This document shows positions 43,466-53,200 of a stretch of DNA of 64,000 nt, in pieces (the stretch's first letter is position 1; every line of letters begins with the position of its first letter). Source of the stretch: Novosphingobium endophyticum (GTDB lineage: Bacteria > Pseudomonadota > Alphaproteobacteria > Sphingomonadales > Sphingomonadaceae); NCBI RefSeq assembly GCF_014640675.1, contig NZ_BMHK01000008.1:62001-126000 (forward strand), read 5' to 3'. The notes beneath the pieces were generated by a model. It did not search any database and had not been told where the DNA came from. It saw only the letters and a program-made list of their open reading frames with translations. Both the position numbers and the translations under genes were made by a program.

Positions 43466-44119
43466 ATGACTGAAAACAATGGCCACGTTCTCGATCACTT
43501 TCTCGACGGCTATCGCCGTTTCCGCGACACCGGCTGGACGCCCGATCGCGAGCGCTGGGCTTCTCTGCGCGAGGGGCAGCAGCCGGAAGTGATGATCATC
43601 GCCTGCTCGGACAGCCGCGTCGATCCATCCCAGATCTTCGATGTTGCCCCGGGCGAAATCTTCGTGGTGCGCAACGTCGCCGCGCTTGTGCCCCCTTTCG
43701 AGACCTCGCCTGGCCATCACGGTGTTTCCGCAGCGCTCGAGTTCGCAGTCCAGGTCCTCAAGGTGAAGGAAATCGTGGTCATGGGCCACGGGATGTGCGG
43801 CGGCTGCAAGGCCGCCCTGACGCAGGAACTGCACGGTGCGGAGCCCGGCGAAGGCGGCTTCATCGCCGACTGGATATCACTGTTGGATGAAGCCCGTAAG
43901 CCTGTCGCAGATGAGTTCGGAACCACCGGACGCCCGGCCGAGCGGCAGATGGAGCAAGCGGCGGTCCGTGTCAGCATCGACAACCTGATGAGTTTCCCCT
44001 GCGTACGCCGCAAGGTCCGCAACGGAGAACTCAGGCTGCGCGGGGCCTTCTTCGCCATCTCGGATGGCGTGCTGCATCTGATGGATGGAAAGACCGGGCA
44101 GTTCGAACCCGTATCGTGA
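43466..44119 (+). CDS. beta-class carbonic anhydrase
   Basis: The 217-residue zinc enzyme interconverts CO2 and bicarbonate. The metal ligands are C47 and D49 (ACSDSRVDP), H108 and C111 (MGHGMCGGCKA), with the conserved GEIFVVRNVAALVPP. Length and motif spacing match beta-CA clade proteins. I prefer ATG 43466, which has GGAG at 43456-43459. An earlier ATG at 43430 would place the strong AAGGAGG within the gene. A bidirectional terminator follows at 44191-44223. Confidence 0.93.
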   Translation: MTENNGHVLDHFLDGYRRFRDTGWTPDRERWASLREGQQPEVMIIACSDSRVDPSQIFDVAPGEIFVVRNVAALVPPFETSPGHHGVSAALEFAVQVLKVKEIVVMGHGMCGGCKAALTQELHGAEPGEGGFIADWISLLDEARKPVADEFGTTGRPAERQMEQAAVRVSIDNLMSFPCVRRKVRNGELRLRGAFFAISDGVLHLMDGKTGQFEPVS

Positions 44120-44190
44120 CAATCTGACACTGTCTTGCGGTGGACAATGGCTGTCCTCATGAGGGCAGCCGCGCTGCCGAGCCCAATGGA

Positions 44191-44223
44191 AAAGGGCGGC
44201 GGAATCGTTGTCCGCCGCCCTTT
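44191..44223. terminator. bidirectional rho-independent terminator
   Basis: AAAGGGCGGCGG (44191-44202) and CCGCCGCCCTTT (44212-44223) form a perfect 12-bp stem with a 9-base loop. T-rich or A-rich ends flank both sides, so it can terminate transcripts from both the carbonic anhydrase gene and the convergent periplasmic-protein gene. Confidence 0.85.
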
Positions 44224-44251
44224 CTTGCGATTGTCTACGGGAAACGCCCGG

Positions 44252-45601
44252 TCAGGAGGCCGGGCTTGCCTTGCTGGCGACATAGGCCGACCACAGCTTC
44301 GCAACCGGCGTACGCGTGCCGCTGACCTTGGCGAAGCTGGACTGCGCCTCGGTTGACTTGCCCTGCAACGCCTGGGCCATGCCGAGGTGCAGCGCCACGG
44401 CATTGGCGTCGACTCCGGGCTGGCCCAGCGCCCTGGCATAGAACGCTTCCGCCTTCGCGGGCTGGTCGTAGCTCAGGAAAACGTCACCCGCAGCGACAAG
44501 CGTCGCGCCCGAGGCGCCAGTCTTCATCGCCTCTCGCTCCTGTGCAGCCAGCGAACCCTTGTCGGAGGCCGCGCGGGCCTCGGCATTGGCCTTTTCGCCG
44601 CCCAGCTCCGACGCCGTGATCTTGCCCTTGGTAATGCCATCGTTCATGATCTTGACCGCTTCGCCCGGATAGGCGCGCGGGTCGACGTTCTCGATATATT
44701 CAAGGTAGTCGCGCTTGTCCTGCATCGCGCCGGTGACGTACATCAGGCGCATGAGGTCGAGGTTTTCCTTCTTCGGCAGCGAGGCCAACTGGCGAACGAC
44801 CGAAATGGCGGAATTCCAGCTCTGCGGTGAAGGATAGTACTGGCCAAGCATGGCGCCGTATTCGGTGGAAGGAGCAAGCTGCTTGGCGTCGTAGGCCGCC
44901 TGAAGGGCCGTGCGGATCGACGTTTCGGCAGGCTTCGCACCGCCGGCCTTGGCGGCTTCCAGTTCCTTGTGGACGATGGCAAGCGCCGCCTGCGGATTGT
45001 TGGATCGCTTGTATGAATCGGCCAGGATAGCCTGGATCATGCCCTGCTGGTCACGAAAGCCGCCGTCATAGGCCGCCTGCAGCCAGCGGGCCGCTTCGGG
45101 GTATTGCTGGGTCTGATAGGCGGTCACGCCCGCAAGGTACTGAACCTGGCCCAGCCCTTCCGGCCGCACCTGGCCGCTGTCGAGCATCATGACGAGACCG
45201 CGATGCTGCATCGCCGGGTCGGCCATGTAGATACCGACGTTGCGCGTCAGCTCTCCCTGCTTGAGCTTGTCAAGCGGTGTGCTGGCGGCAGCCCCGGCCT
45301 GCTGCAGCTTGGCGGTGATGCCGCCGAGGGCAGCATCGACTTCCGCGCGCGCGGAAGCGAGATCCGCGTCTGTCTTCGCGGCGCCGGCCTTTGCGGTCGC
45401 GGCCTGAAGCGCGGCATTGCCGTCTGCTTCCGAGACGGTTTTGTCGATTTCGGCGGCGACGGTGGCATACGCCTTCGAAAATTCGACCTTCTCGGCCTTC
45501 TTTTCCTTCGCCACCGCGGCGCCGGGAACAATGGCTGCCGCCATTCCGCCGGAAAGCGCCACTGCAAGTGCAATACGGGAAATCAGGAACCTGGACGCCA
45601 T
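44252..45601 (-). CDS. exported alpha-helical repeat (TPR-like) protein, unknown function
   Basis: The 449-residue protein has a signal peptide (SRFLISRIALAVALSGGMAAAIVPGAAVA). A Lys/Ala-rich helical stretch follows (about residues 32-110). Several TPR-like helix pairs come after it, for example AYQTQQYPEAARWLQAAYDGGF, SYKRSNNPQAALAIVHKELEAA and SYDQPAKAEAFYARALGQPG, and a last one near the C-terminus. TPR domains usually scaffold protein complexes, so a periplasmic assembly role is possible. I do not recognise a named family. The ATG at 45601 has GAGAGGAG upstream. It is divergent from gyrA. Confidence 0.8.
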   Translation of the reverse strand: MASRFLISRIALAVALSGGMAAAIVPGAAVAKEKKAEKVEFSKAYATVAAEIDKTVSEADGNAALQAATAKAGAAKTDADLASARAEVDAALGGITAKLQQAGAAASTPLDKLKQGELTRNVGIYMADPAMQHRGLVMMLDSGQVRPEGLGQVQYLAGVTAYQTQQYPEAARWLQAAYDGGFRDQQGMIQAILADSYKRSNNPQAALAIVHKELEAAKAGGAKPAETSIRTALQAAYDAKQLAPSTEYGAMLGQYYPSPQSWNSAISVVRQLASLPKKENLDLMRLMYVTGAMQDKRDYLEYIENVDPRAYPGEAVKIMNDGITKGKITASELGGEKANAEARAASDKGSLAAQEREAMKTGASGATLVAAGDVFLSYDQPAKAEAFYARALGQPGVDANAVALHLGMAQALQGKSTEAQSSFAKVSGTRTPVAKLWSAYVASKASPAS

Positions 45602-45942
45602 CAAGGCAACTCCTCTCAAGACAATTTCGTAACACACAAGCCCGCGTCCGCGAGCCGGACTTCTCACCAAACGGCGCCGGTACTGACGGGAAAATGCGCC
45701 TTTGGCAACCTGGCGGCAGGGATAGATGGGGGCCGCTGAACGCCGATTGAATGCGTTTCGTCGCACTTGTTCAGACAGGGAGGCACGGTCATGCGTGTGC
45801 GCGGGAGCCGGCCTCCGGTCCATAAGTGTGGAAAAAGGCAAGGGCAAGCGCCGTTGAAGACCCCTTTCAGTGGCATTCGCCGCGCGCATGGCCTAGTGCC
45901 GACCATCGCCCTTTTCATCGAAACAACGAACGACACAAGCGC
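45602..45942. other. 341-base divergent intergenic region before gyrA
   Basis: This region separates the helical-repeat protein (minus) from gyrA (plus). The gyrA frame is open back to 45826, but the added codons resemble no GyrA N-terminus. I see no convincing -35/-10 pair, no palindrome above 6 bp and no small gene with a good ribosome-binding site. Promoters for both genes presumably lie here. Confidence 0.5.
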
Positions 45943-48702
45943 GTGAGCGACGACACCGACATTCTCGAACATTCCGGCCCCGAAGGCGAATACACTCGCA
46001 TCGACATCGTCGATGAGATGAAGACGAGCTACCTCGATTACGCGATGAGCGTGATCGTCAGCCGCGCGCTTCCCGATGTGCGCGACGGACTGAAGCCGGT
46101 CCACCGGCGCATCCTGTGGACCAGCCACGAGAACGGCTTCGTCTCGGGCAAGCCCTATCGCAAGTCGGCGCGTATCGTCGGCGATACCATGGGTAAGTAC
46201 CATCCCCATGGCGATGCGGCGATCTACGATGCCCTGGCGCGCATGACGCAGGACTGGTCCATGCGCCTGCCACTGATAGACGGTCAGGGCAATTTCGGCT
46301 CGATGGACCCCGATCCGCCGGCCTCGATGCGTTACACCGAGGCGCGCCTTGCCAAGGTCGCGGATGCGCTGCTGGCGGACATCGACAAGGACACGGTCGA
46401 TTTCCAGCCCAACTATGATGGTGCCGAGCACGAACCCCAGGTCCTTCCCGCGCGCTTTCCGAACCTGCTGGTCAACGGCGCGGGCGGCATCGCGGTGGGC
46501 ATGGCGACCAACATTCCGCCGCATAACCTGGGCGAAGTGATCGACGGCTGCTTTGCGATGATGGACAATCCGGGGATCACCTCGGAAGAGCTGTTCGAGA
46601 TCATTCCCGGCCCGGATTTCCCGACGGCGCCCCTGATCCTGGGCAGGGGCGGCGCGCGTAACGCCGCCGTCACCGGGCGCGGCTCGATCATGATGCGCTG
46701 CCGCCACCAGGTCGAGGAAGGGCGCGGCGACCGCCGCTCGATCGTGCTGACCTCGATCCCCTATCAGGTCGGCAAGTCCGGCCTTGTCGAGAAAATCGCC
46801 GAGGCCGCCAAGGACAAGCGGATCGAAGGCGTCTCCGACATTCGCGACGAATCAAACCGCGAAGGCATGCGCGTGGTCATCGACCTCAAGCGCGATGCCT
46901 CGCCGGAAGTCGTGCTCAACCAGCTCTGGCGCAACACGCCGGCCCAGTCGAACTTCGCGGCCAACATGCTGGCGATCCGTGGCGGACGGCCGGAGATCCT
47001 GGCCCTTCGGGACATCCTCCAGGCCTTCATCCAGTTCCGCGAGCAGGTCATCACCCGCCGTACCAAGTTCGAACTGAACAAGGCGCGTGACCGGGCACAC
47101 ATCTTGCTCGGCCTCGTCGTCGCGGTTTCGAACCTCGATGAGGTCGTGGTGATGATCCGCGGATCGTCGAATCCGGCTGATGCCCGCGCCAAGCTGCTCG
47201 CCAGGGAATGGCCGATCGGAGACATCGCGCCCTATATCCGCCTGGTCGAGGCGATCGACCCGTCCGACGACGAGGAAGGCGGGACTTACCGCCTGTCGGA
47301 AGTGCAGGTGAAGGCGATCCTCGAACTGCGCCTGCACCGCCTCACCGCGATGGGCCGCGACGAGATCGGCGACGAACTCAAGCAACTTTCCGTGGCTATC
47401 GAGGAATACCTTTCGATCCTTGCCGACCGCGCGAAGCTCTACGGCGTCATGCGCGAGGAACTGCAGGCGGTACGGGACGCCTACGCGACCCCGCGCGTGT
47501 CCGAAATCACCGCGGCCTTCGACGGTATCGAGGACGAGGACCTGATCGAGCGCGAGGACATGGTGGTTACGGTCACCATGGACGGCTACATCAAGCGCAC
47601 CGCGCTTTCGACCTTCCGCGCCCAGGCGCGCGGCGGCAAGGGCCGAGCCGGCATGGCGACCAAGGAAGAAGACGCGGTGACGACGATGTTCGTCACTTCG
47701 ACCCACAACCCGGTGCTGTTCTTCTCGACCGCCGGCAAGGTCTATCGCCTCAAGGTCTGGAAGCTGCCCGAAGGCGGCCCGACCACGCGCGGAAGGCCGA
47801 TCGTCAACCTTCTGCCAGCGCTGGACAAGGACGAGACGATCCAGACGGTGCTCGCCCTGCCGGAAGACGAGGCGGAATGGGGCAAGCTCTCGGTAGTCTT
47901 CGCCACGGCCAAGGGCAGCGTGCGCCGCAACGCGATGGACGCCTTCGCCAACGTCCCCAGCAACGGCAAGTTTGCGATGCGCTTCGACGACGGCTCGGAC
48001 GATCGCCTGATCGGCGTCGCCCTGCTCGAACCGACCGACGACGTTCTGCTGGCTTCGCGCCAGGGCAAGGCGATCCGCTTCGCGGGCGACGACGTGCGCG
48101 AATTCACCAGCCGCACATCGACGGGCGTGCGCGGCATGACGCTCAAGGGCGACGATGAAGTCATCTCGCTCTCGATCCTTCACCGCGTGGGCACAAGCTC
48201 CGAGGAACGCGAGGAATACCTCAAGTTCGCGCCGTGGAAGGGCGACAGGGAGGGTGAGCCCTCGCTGGGCGCCGAGCGCATGGGGGAACTTGCCGAGCGC
48301 GAGCAGTTCATCCTTACCGTCTGTGCCAACGGTTACGGCAAGATGTCCTCCGCCTACGAATACCGGCGCACCGGCCGTGGCGGCCAGGGCATCACAAATA
48401 TCGACAACATTGCCCGCAACGGCCCTGTGGTGGCGAGTTTCCCGGCAACGCAGGCCCAGCAGCTCATGCTCGTGACCGACCAGGCCAAGCTGATCCGCCT
48501 TCCGCTCGACACGCTGCGCGTGATCGGCCGTGGTTCGGCTGGCGTGCGTCTGTTCAACGTGTCCGCCAACGAGCACGTCGTAAGCGCAGTGCGCCTTGAC
48601 GAAGCCGTCGAAGATGAAGTGGCAGTCGGTGAGGGTGACGAGGTTCCTGCTGCCGATCTGTCGGCGCCGGAAGGCCCGGATAGTCCGGGGGATGGGGATT
48701 GA
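45943..48702 (+). CDS. gyrA: DNA gyrase subunit A
   Basis: The 919-residue type II topoisomerase subunit, which introduces negative supercoils with GyrB, starts at GTG 45943 with SDDTDILEHSG. The winged-helix domain has catalytic tyrosine Y131 in ASMRYTEARL. The quinolone-determining region reads HPHGDAAIYDAL, so alanine (A92) stands at the E. coli Ser83 position, while the Asp87 equivalent (D96) is kept. The C-terminal pinwheel contains the GyrA-box variant QARGGKGRAGM near residue 563, and the tail is acidic. The DUF952 gene overlaps its stop. Confidence 0.96.
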   Translation: MSDDTDILEHSGPEGEYTRIDIVDEMKTSYLDYAMSVIVSRALPDVRDGLKPVHRRILWTSHENGFVSGKPYRKSARIVGDTMGKYHPHGDAAIYDALARMTQDWSMRLPLIDGQGNFGSMDPDPPASMRYTEARLAKVADALLADIDKDTVDFQPNYDGAEHEPQVLPARFPNLLVNGAGGIAVGMATNIPPHNLGEVIDGCFAMMDNPGITSEELFEIIPGPDFPTAPLILGRGGARNAAVTGRGSIMMRCRHQVEEGRGDRRSIVLTSIPYQVGKSGLVEKIAEAAKDKRIEGVSDIRDESNREGMRVVIDLKRDASPEVVLNQLWRNTPAQSNFAANMLAIRGGRPEILALRDILQAFIQFREQVITRRTKFELNKARDRAHILLGLVVAVSNLDEVVVMIRGSSNPADARAKLLAREWPIGDIAPYIRLVEAIDPSDDEEGGTYRLSEVQVKAILELRLHRLTAMGRDEIGDELKQLSVAIEEYLSILADRAKLYGVMREELQAVRDAYATPRVSEITAAFDGIEDEDLIEREDMVVTVTMDGYIKRTALSTFRAQARGGKGRAGMATKEEDAVTTMFVTSTHNPVLFFSTAGKVYRLKVWKLPEGGPTTRGRPIVNLLPALDKDETIQTVLALPEDEAEWGKLSVVFATAKGSVRRNAMDAFANVPSNGKFAMRFDDGSDDRLIGVALLEPTDDVLLASRQGKAIRFAGDDVREFTSRTSTGVRGMTLKGDDEVISLSILHRVGTSSEEREEYLKFAPWKGDREGEPSLGAERMGELAEREQFILTVCANGYGKMSSAYEYRRTGRGGQGITNIDNIARNGPVVASFPATQAQQLMLVTDQAKLIRLPLDTLRVIGRGSAGVRLFNVSANEHVVSAVRLDEAVEDEVAVGEGDEVPAADLSAPEGPDSPGDGD

Positions 48703-49061
48703 GTGGCGAACTGTCCGCCGAGACAATCGCCTACAAGATCCTGACCGCGCCCCAGATGGCGAACCTGCTCGAGAACGGCAGTTTCACTGGGGCGCCGGTT
48801 GATCTGGCCGACGGGTACATTCACCTGTCCACCGCCGGACAAGTGCGGACAACGCTGGAAAAGCATTTCGCGGGACAGACAGGCCTGTACATCGCCGCCG
48901 TGGATCTCGCCCTGCTGGGCGATACCGTGAAATGGGAGGTTTCGCGCGGCGGCGCGCTGTTCCCGCACCTCTACGCGGACCTGCCGCTCGAGGCCGTGAT
49001 TGCCCATGGTTCGGTGGGGTTCGACAATGCGGGAATCCTGATGCTGCCTGCCGCAGTTTGA
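48699..49061 (+). CDS. DUF952 family protein
   Basis: The 120-residue protein begins AETIAYKILTAPQM and has the DUF952 core DLADGYIHLSTAGQVRTTLEKHF, then LYIAAVDLALLG and LFPHLYADLPLEAV. The family adopts a glutathione-S-transferase-complex-like or ADP-ribosyl-transferase-like fold and has no assigned activity. The only plausible start is TTG at 48699, overlapping the gyrA stop (TTGA) and preceded by the purine-rich GGGGGATGGGGA that could serve as a ribosome-binding site. It would be translationally coupled to gyrA. Confidence 0.8.
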   Translation: MSGELSAETIAYKILTAPQMANLLENGSFTGAPVDLADGYIHLSTAGQVRTTLEKHFAGQTGLYIAAVDLALLGDTVKWEVSRGGALFPHLYADLPLEAVIAHGSVGFDNAGILMLPAAV

Positions 49062-49067
49062 CGCTGG

Positions 49068-49718
49068 TCAACCGCGCGCCCGAAGTTCGGCCGTGACCCC
49101 GGTCGAAAGCATCAGGTTGCCCAAGTAGAACAACGGCCAACTGCCCAGCCAAAAGAGCCGGTGAGTGTCGATGTCCGTACTTGCCTCGATGGCGATCAGA
49201 TTACCGGCAAGGATCACGACGGCACCGGCACCCACCCTGTAACGCGGGAATGAACTACCCCAGGCACTCGCCGCCATGCCGCCCGCCGCCAACCCGTAGA
49301 ATAGCGCTGCCGTCTTCCAGTCGGGTTCCGCCAGCAAATGCGCGACAAGCGGGGTCAACAGGAGCAACGCGACCACCAGCGTCTTCTGCGACGCGGCCAA
49401 TATCGGTCGACGGTGCATTATGAACAGGCCGATGCCGAAGCCAAAGCCGACTATGATCAGGGTGATCGCCTCATAGGGAAAGTAATCGATCAGCGCCGAA
49501 CCGATACCCTCGCAGACAAGCATACCGGCGAGAATGCGCGTATCGTTCCCCCGATGGCGCAGCAGCGCATAGATCGCCAGAAACAGGAGCGGTGCGGCCT
49601 TCAGCGCCAGCAGATAAAGGCCCGGCAGACGGCTTTCCTGCAACGAGACGAAAGCCATCGCTAACAGGATGCTCCCGAAAAGCCATGGCCGGCGTTCGAT
49701 CAATGCACGCTTGGGCAT
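49068..49718 (-). CDS. YhhN-family integral membrane protein (lysoplasmalogenase-like)
   Basis: The 216-residue protein has about eight hydrophobic helices and the YhhN/TMEM86 pattern KAAPLLFLAIYALL, GMLVCEGIGSALIDYFPYEAITLI, and a C-terminal FWLGSWPLFYLGNLML. Family members in animals hydrolyse lysoplasmalogens; the bacterial role is unproven. The ATG at 49718 with an upstream AAGG is chosen; the frame is open to 49844. It is convergent with the DUF952 gene (7-base gap) and divergent from the pectin locus. Confidence 0.8.
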   Translation of the reverse strand: MPKRALIERRPWLFGSILLAMAFVSLQESRLPGLYLLALKAAPLLFLAIYALLRHRGNDTRILAGMLVCEGIGSALIDYFPYEAITLIIVGFGFGIGLFIMHRRPILAASQKTLVVALLLLTPLVAHLLAEPDWKTAALFYGLAAGGMAASAWGSSFPRYRVGAGAVVILAGNLIAIEASTDIDTHRLFWLGSWPLFYLGNLMLSTGVTAELRARG

Positions 49719-49983
49719 CAGCCTTGTTGTTCCTTTTCCTGATAGTGGGCAGCGCATCTCACGCTTCCGGTGGCCCGCGCAATCCCCATCCCCAGAATCC
49801 ATTCCCACACGCCGACCAGTTTCCAGTCCGCTCGTGTCGAGCAATGTCGATGCACACTGACAGGGCGTCGATTATCCGGCTGGACCCGCCGCATTCAGGA
49901 ACCGGGCTGCGACACATGACAGGCCGAATCGGGAGAAGTGAACCATGAGTTAATGGCGCAGCAAGGGCATCTAGAAAGTGTTT

Positions 49984-49995
49984 GCTATCGATAGC
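49984..49995. promoter_or_regulatory. operator-like palindrome (LacI-family type) in the pectin-locus promoter
   Basis: GCTATCGATAGC is a perfect 12-bp palindrome whose flanks (TTTG...GATCA) extend the resemblance to the LacI/GalR operator pattern TGnTAnCGnTAnCA. It lies directly between the expected -35 position and a perfect TATAAT, an ideal site for repression. No LacI-type gene is encoded in this window. The regulator is unknown, so the assignment rests on sequence only. Confidence 0.55.
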
Positions 49996-50000
49996 GATCA

Positions 50001-50006
50001 TATAAT
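50001..50006 (+). promoter_or_regulatory. -10 element of the pectin locus
   Basis: TATAAT is a consensus -10 hexamer 22 bases before the leader ORF and 210 bases before the TonB receptor gene. The -35 position (49978-49983, GTGTTT) is a poor match, suggesting activator-dependent or repressible expression. The rest of the 49719-49983 gap contains nothing I can support. Confidence 0.55.
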
Positions 50007-50022
50007 CATACGGGAGTTCAAC

Positions 50023-50109
50023 ATGTTAGGTAAATCCTTCACAGACTTGCAGCAGAATTATGGTTGCGCTAAAACCAGTCAGGTAACCGGTGTCAAAGAG
50101 CGCTCGTAA
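50023..50109 (+). CDS. 28-residue leader ORF upstream of the TonB receptor
   Basis: An ATG at 50023 is preceded by GGGAG at 50012-50016 with six bases of spacing, an excellent ribosome-binding site. It opens a 28-codon ORF (MLGKSFTDLQQNYGCAKTSQ..., C-terminus VKERS) ending with TAA at 50107-50109. It starts 17 bases after the -10 element and ends 101 bases before the receptor gene. It could be a translated leader controlling the receptor, a small protein, or a remnant. No homologue is known to me. Confidence 0.5.
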   Translation: MLGKSFTDLQQNYGCAKTSQVTGVKERS

Positions 50110-50210
50110 AGAGCCCATGACAATCCGGACAGAGATTTGAAAACGGGGCCGCAAGCCGTGCAGCGAAACAATCGTGACGGCCAAGGACAAAAACGGGAGT
50201 GGGTTGACTG

Positions 50211-53200
50211 ATGACGTATCATGCTCGTCGCCATGGCTATCTGGCAGGAACTTCGATCTTGGCCTTGCTGCTGCTGGCTTCGCCGGCAGTCGCTCAGGAC
50301 ACCGAGCCAAGCTTGCCCGATGAAGGTATCTCGGCCGACGAGATCCTTGTCACCGGGTATCGCGCGTCCCTGCGCAGCGCGATCAGCGAGAAGCGCGATG
50401 CCGTAGTTCAAATCGACGCCATCAACGCCGAGGACATCGCCGATTTCCCCGATACCAATCTCGCGGAATCATTGCAGCGCCTTCCCGGCGTCTCGATCGA
50501 CCGCGACAATGGCGAGGGCCGCACGATCACCGTTCGCGGTCTGGGCGGGGACTTCAACCGCACGCGCCTGAACGGGCTTGAGGCGCTGGCCACCGCCGGC
50601 TCGAATGACGCGGGCAGCAGCCCGAACCGAAGCCGGTCCTTCGACTACAACACGTTCGCATCCGAGCTGTTCAGTTCGCTGAGGGTGCGCAAGACGCCCT
50701 CGGCGGAAACCGACGAAGGCTCACTGGGCGCGACCATCGATCTTCAGACCGGACGCCCCTTCGACTACAAGAAGTCCACCCTGGCTCTATCGAGCGAGGG
50801 CAGCTATCAGAAGAACAGTGGCAAATGGAGCCCGCGCCTGGCCGGCCTCGCCTCGACGCGGTTTGCCGATGGCCGCATGGGCCTCTTGATCTCCGCCGCT
50901 TACAGCCGCTCGCAGAACGAAATCGACCAGTATCGCCGCCTGGCGGGTCAGCCGGACTATCTCTATCGCGGCTCGACCTGGGCCGGTAACGAGCAGCCGC
51001 CCCGCGCCGGCTTCGCGGCCCCGACGGGTACGAACTTCGGGTCGGTGATCACCAACCCGGAGGCGATCGCGCAGCTGACAGGCTCCGATCCCGCCGCTTA
51101 CGCCAACCTCTTTCCTGGCGCCCCGTTCAACACACCCGGCCAGTTCAACGATTCGACCGTGCGCATTCCCGCCCTCGCGTCGATCGAACAGCAGGACGTG
51201 AAGAACAACCGGCTGGGCCTTACCGCAGCCTACCAGTGGCAGATCAGCGACCGCACCTTGCTGAGCATAGACGGCGTCTATTCGCGTTTTCGCAACAAGA
51301 GCGCGTACCATCAGGTTTCGTCCGTCGGCCTGAATCGCAATAACACCCATGCGAACTACAATACCGCCGGGAATACACTGACGCCGAGCGCCGCGCGCGC
51401 ACTTTATCCCGGCCTGTGCGTACCCAACGCGGGATCGGACCTCGTGCCAGCGCAGGATTGCGGCCAGGAACTCTATGGTACGACGCCCGCCTTCGCGACG
51501 GCGCTCAATTCCAGCAATCAACTGGTCTCATCGGTGCTCGGCGCTGCCGCCGTGGTTCCCGGCGGAACCACTCCGTCCAATGCCAACATCTTCAGCGTCA
51601 ATCCGTTCAACCTCGATCCCTACGACTATTACAACAATCCCAACTCGGTCGGTTACGTTCCGACGAGCAATCGCCTGGCATTTCGTGGTTCGCTGATTGG
51701 CCGGCCGGCGGTAAAGGTGCTTGAATCCAACGTCACCAATGGCCTTGCCGATTATCTCGTGCTGAGCAATGTCGACTTCCGCTCGGCGATGGACCAGAAC
51801 ACCTACACCACCAAATTCCGCCAGGGTTCGATCGACCTGCAGCACGAATTCACCGACACGTTCCGGATGTCGGCGCTCTATGGCCAGTCGCGATCGACCA
51901 ACGTCAGCCAGGGCTTGCTGGTCGAGTTCAATCGAATGGATTCGCAAGGCCTGTTTGTCTACGACGAACGCGGCGGCGGCAGCATGCCGATCATCGATTT
52001 CGGTTTCGATGCGGCCGACCCCAACAACTGGGAGGTCGTCAAGGGCTTCTCCGGCATTCGCCACTATCAGCGCGCCGTCAAGAACACGTACAACGGCGGC
52101 AAGGTCGATTTCGACTGGGAAGTGAATGACGAATTCTCGATTGGTTTCGGCGTCAACGTGCGTGAATTTACCTTCGAAACGAGCTATTTCGAACGCAACA
52201 ACGACCTGCTCAACCCGACGCTGAAGGAAGCAGGCGTAACGACCGAATCGGTGAGCAAACTCATCAATTTCGGCCAAGGACTCAGTGTTCCCGAAGGCAC
52301 GATGTCCAGCTTCATCGTCCCGGACATCGACAAGTTCGACGAACTGTTCGGCTTTACCTGCAACTGCGTCAATCAGTGGGGTGATTGGCGGCTTACCAAC
52401 CGGCGCAACGGCGGACGTGAAAACTTTGGCGTACGTGAGCGTGACACCGGTGTCTACCTTCAGTTCGACTGGAACACCGAACTCTTCGGCCGCCCGTTCC
52501 GCGGCAACGCGGGAACGCGCGTTGCCTTCACGGACGTGCGTTCGGAGGGCAATACCACCTCAGGACGCCCGATCGTCGGCACCAACAAATATACCGACTG
52601 GCTACCGTCGATGAACCTCAGCTTCGAGCCGATCGACAACCTGCTCGTCCGTTTCGGCGCGTCAAAGGTGATGGCGCGTCCGCTGCTCGGCAATCTGGCC
52701 CCTACGATCACCCGGATCAGCGTGCCGAGCAACGGCGATACGACCGGTGCGTCGATGACCATCGGCAACCCGAAACTCAGCCCCTTCCGTTCGACCAATC
52801 TCGATGCCAGCGTCGAATGGTACTTCGCGCCTGGCGGACTCCTGTCGATCGCCGGTTTCTCAAAGCAAATCAGCAGCTTCCCGCAGACAGTTCTCTTCTC
52901 GGCGCCGCTTTCACAGTTCGCGGACCCCGAAGCTATCGAGGCGATCCGGGCGCAGTTCACCAACGCCAATCAGCTTGACTATATCGACGGCAACTACGAA
53001 TTTACGGCCCGCCAGTACCGCGATGCGCCGGGTGGCTGGCTGCGCGGGTTCGAGATCAGCTATCAGCAGGATTTCGATTTCCTCCCCGGCTTCCTGGGCA
53101 ACTTCGGTGCGCAGTTGAACTACACGTACATCAAGTCTCAGATGAGCTACATCCTCGATCCCGGCACTGAGACGATAGAGCAGACGACCGCCAAGGCACC

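Noticed and set aside
46852..48726. 624-codon open frame on the minus strand opposite gyrA
   Set aside because: It mirrors the codons of gyrA, is rich in His/Arg/Asp and has no ribosome-binding site or domain.
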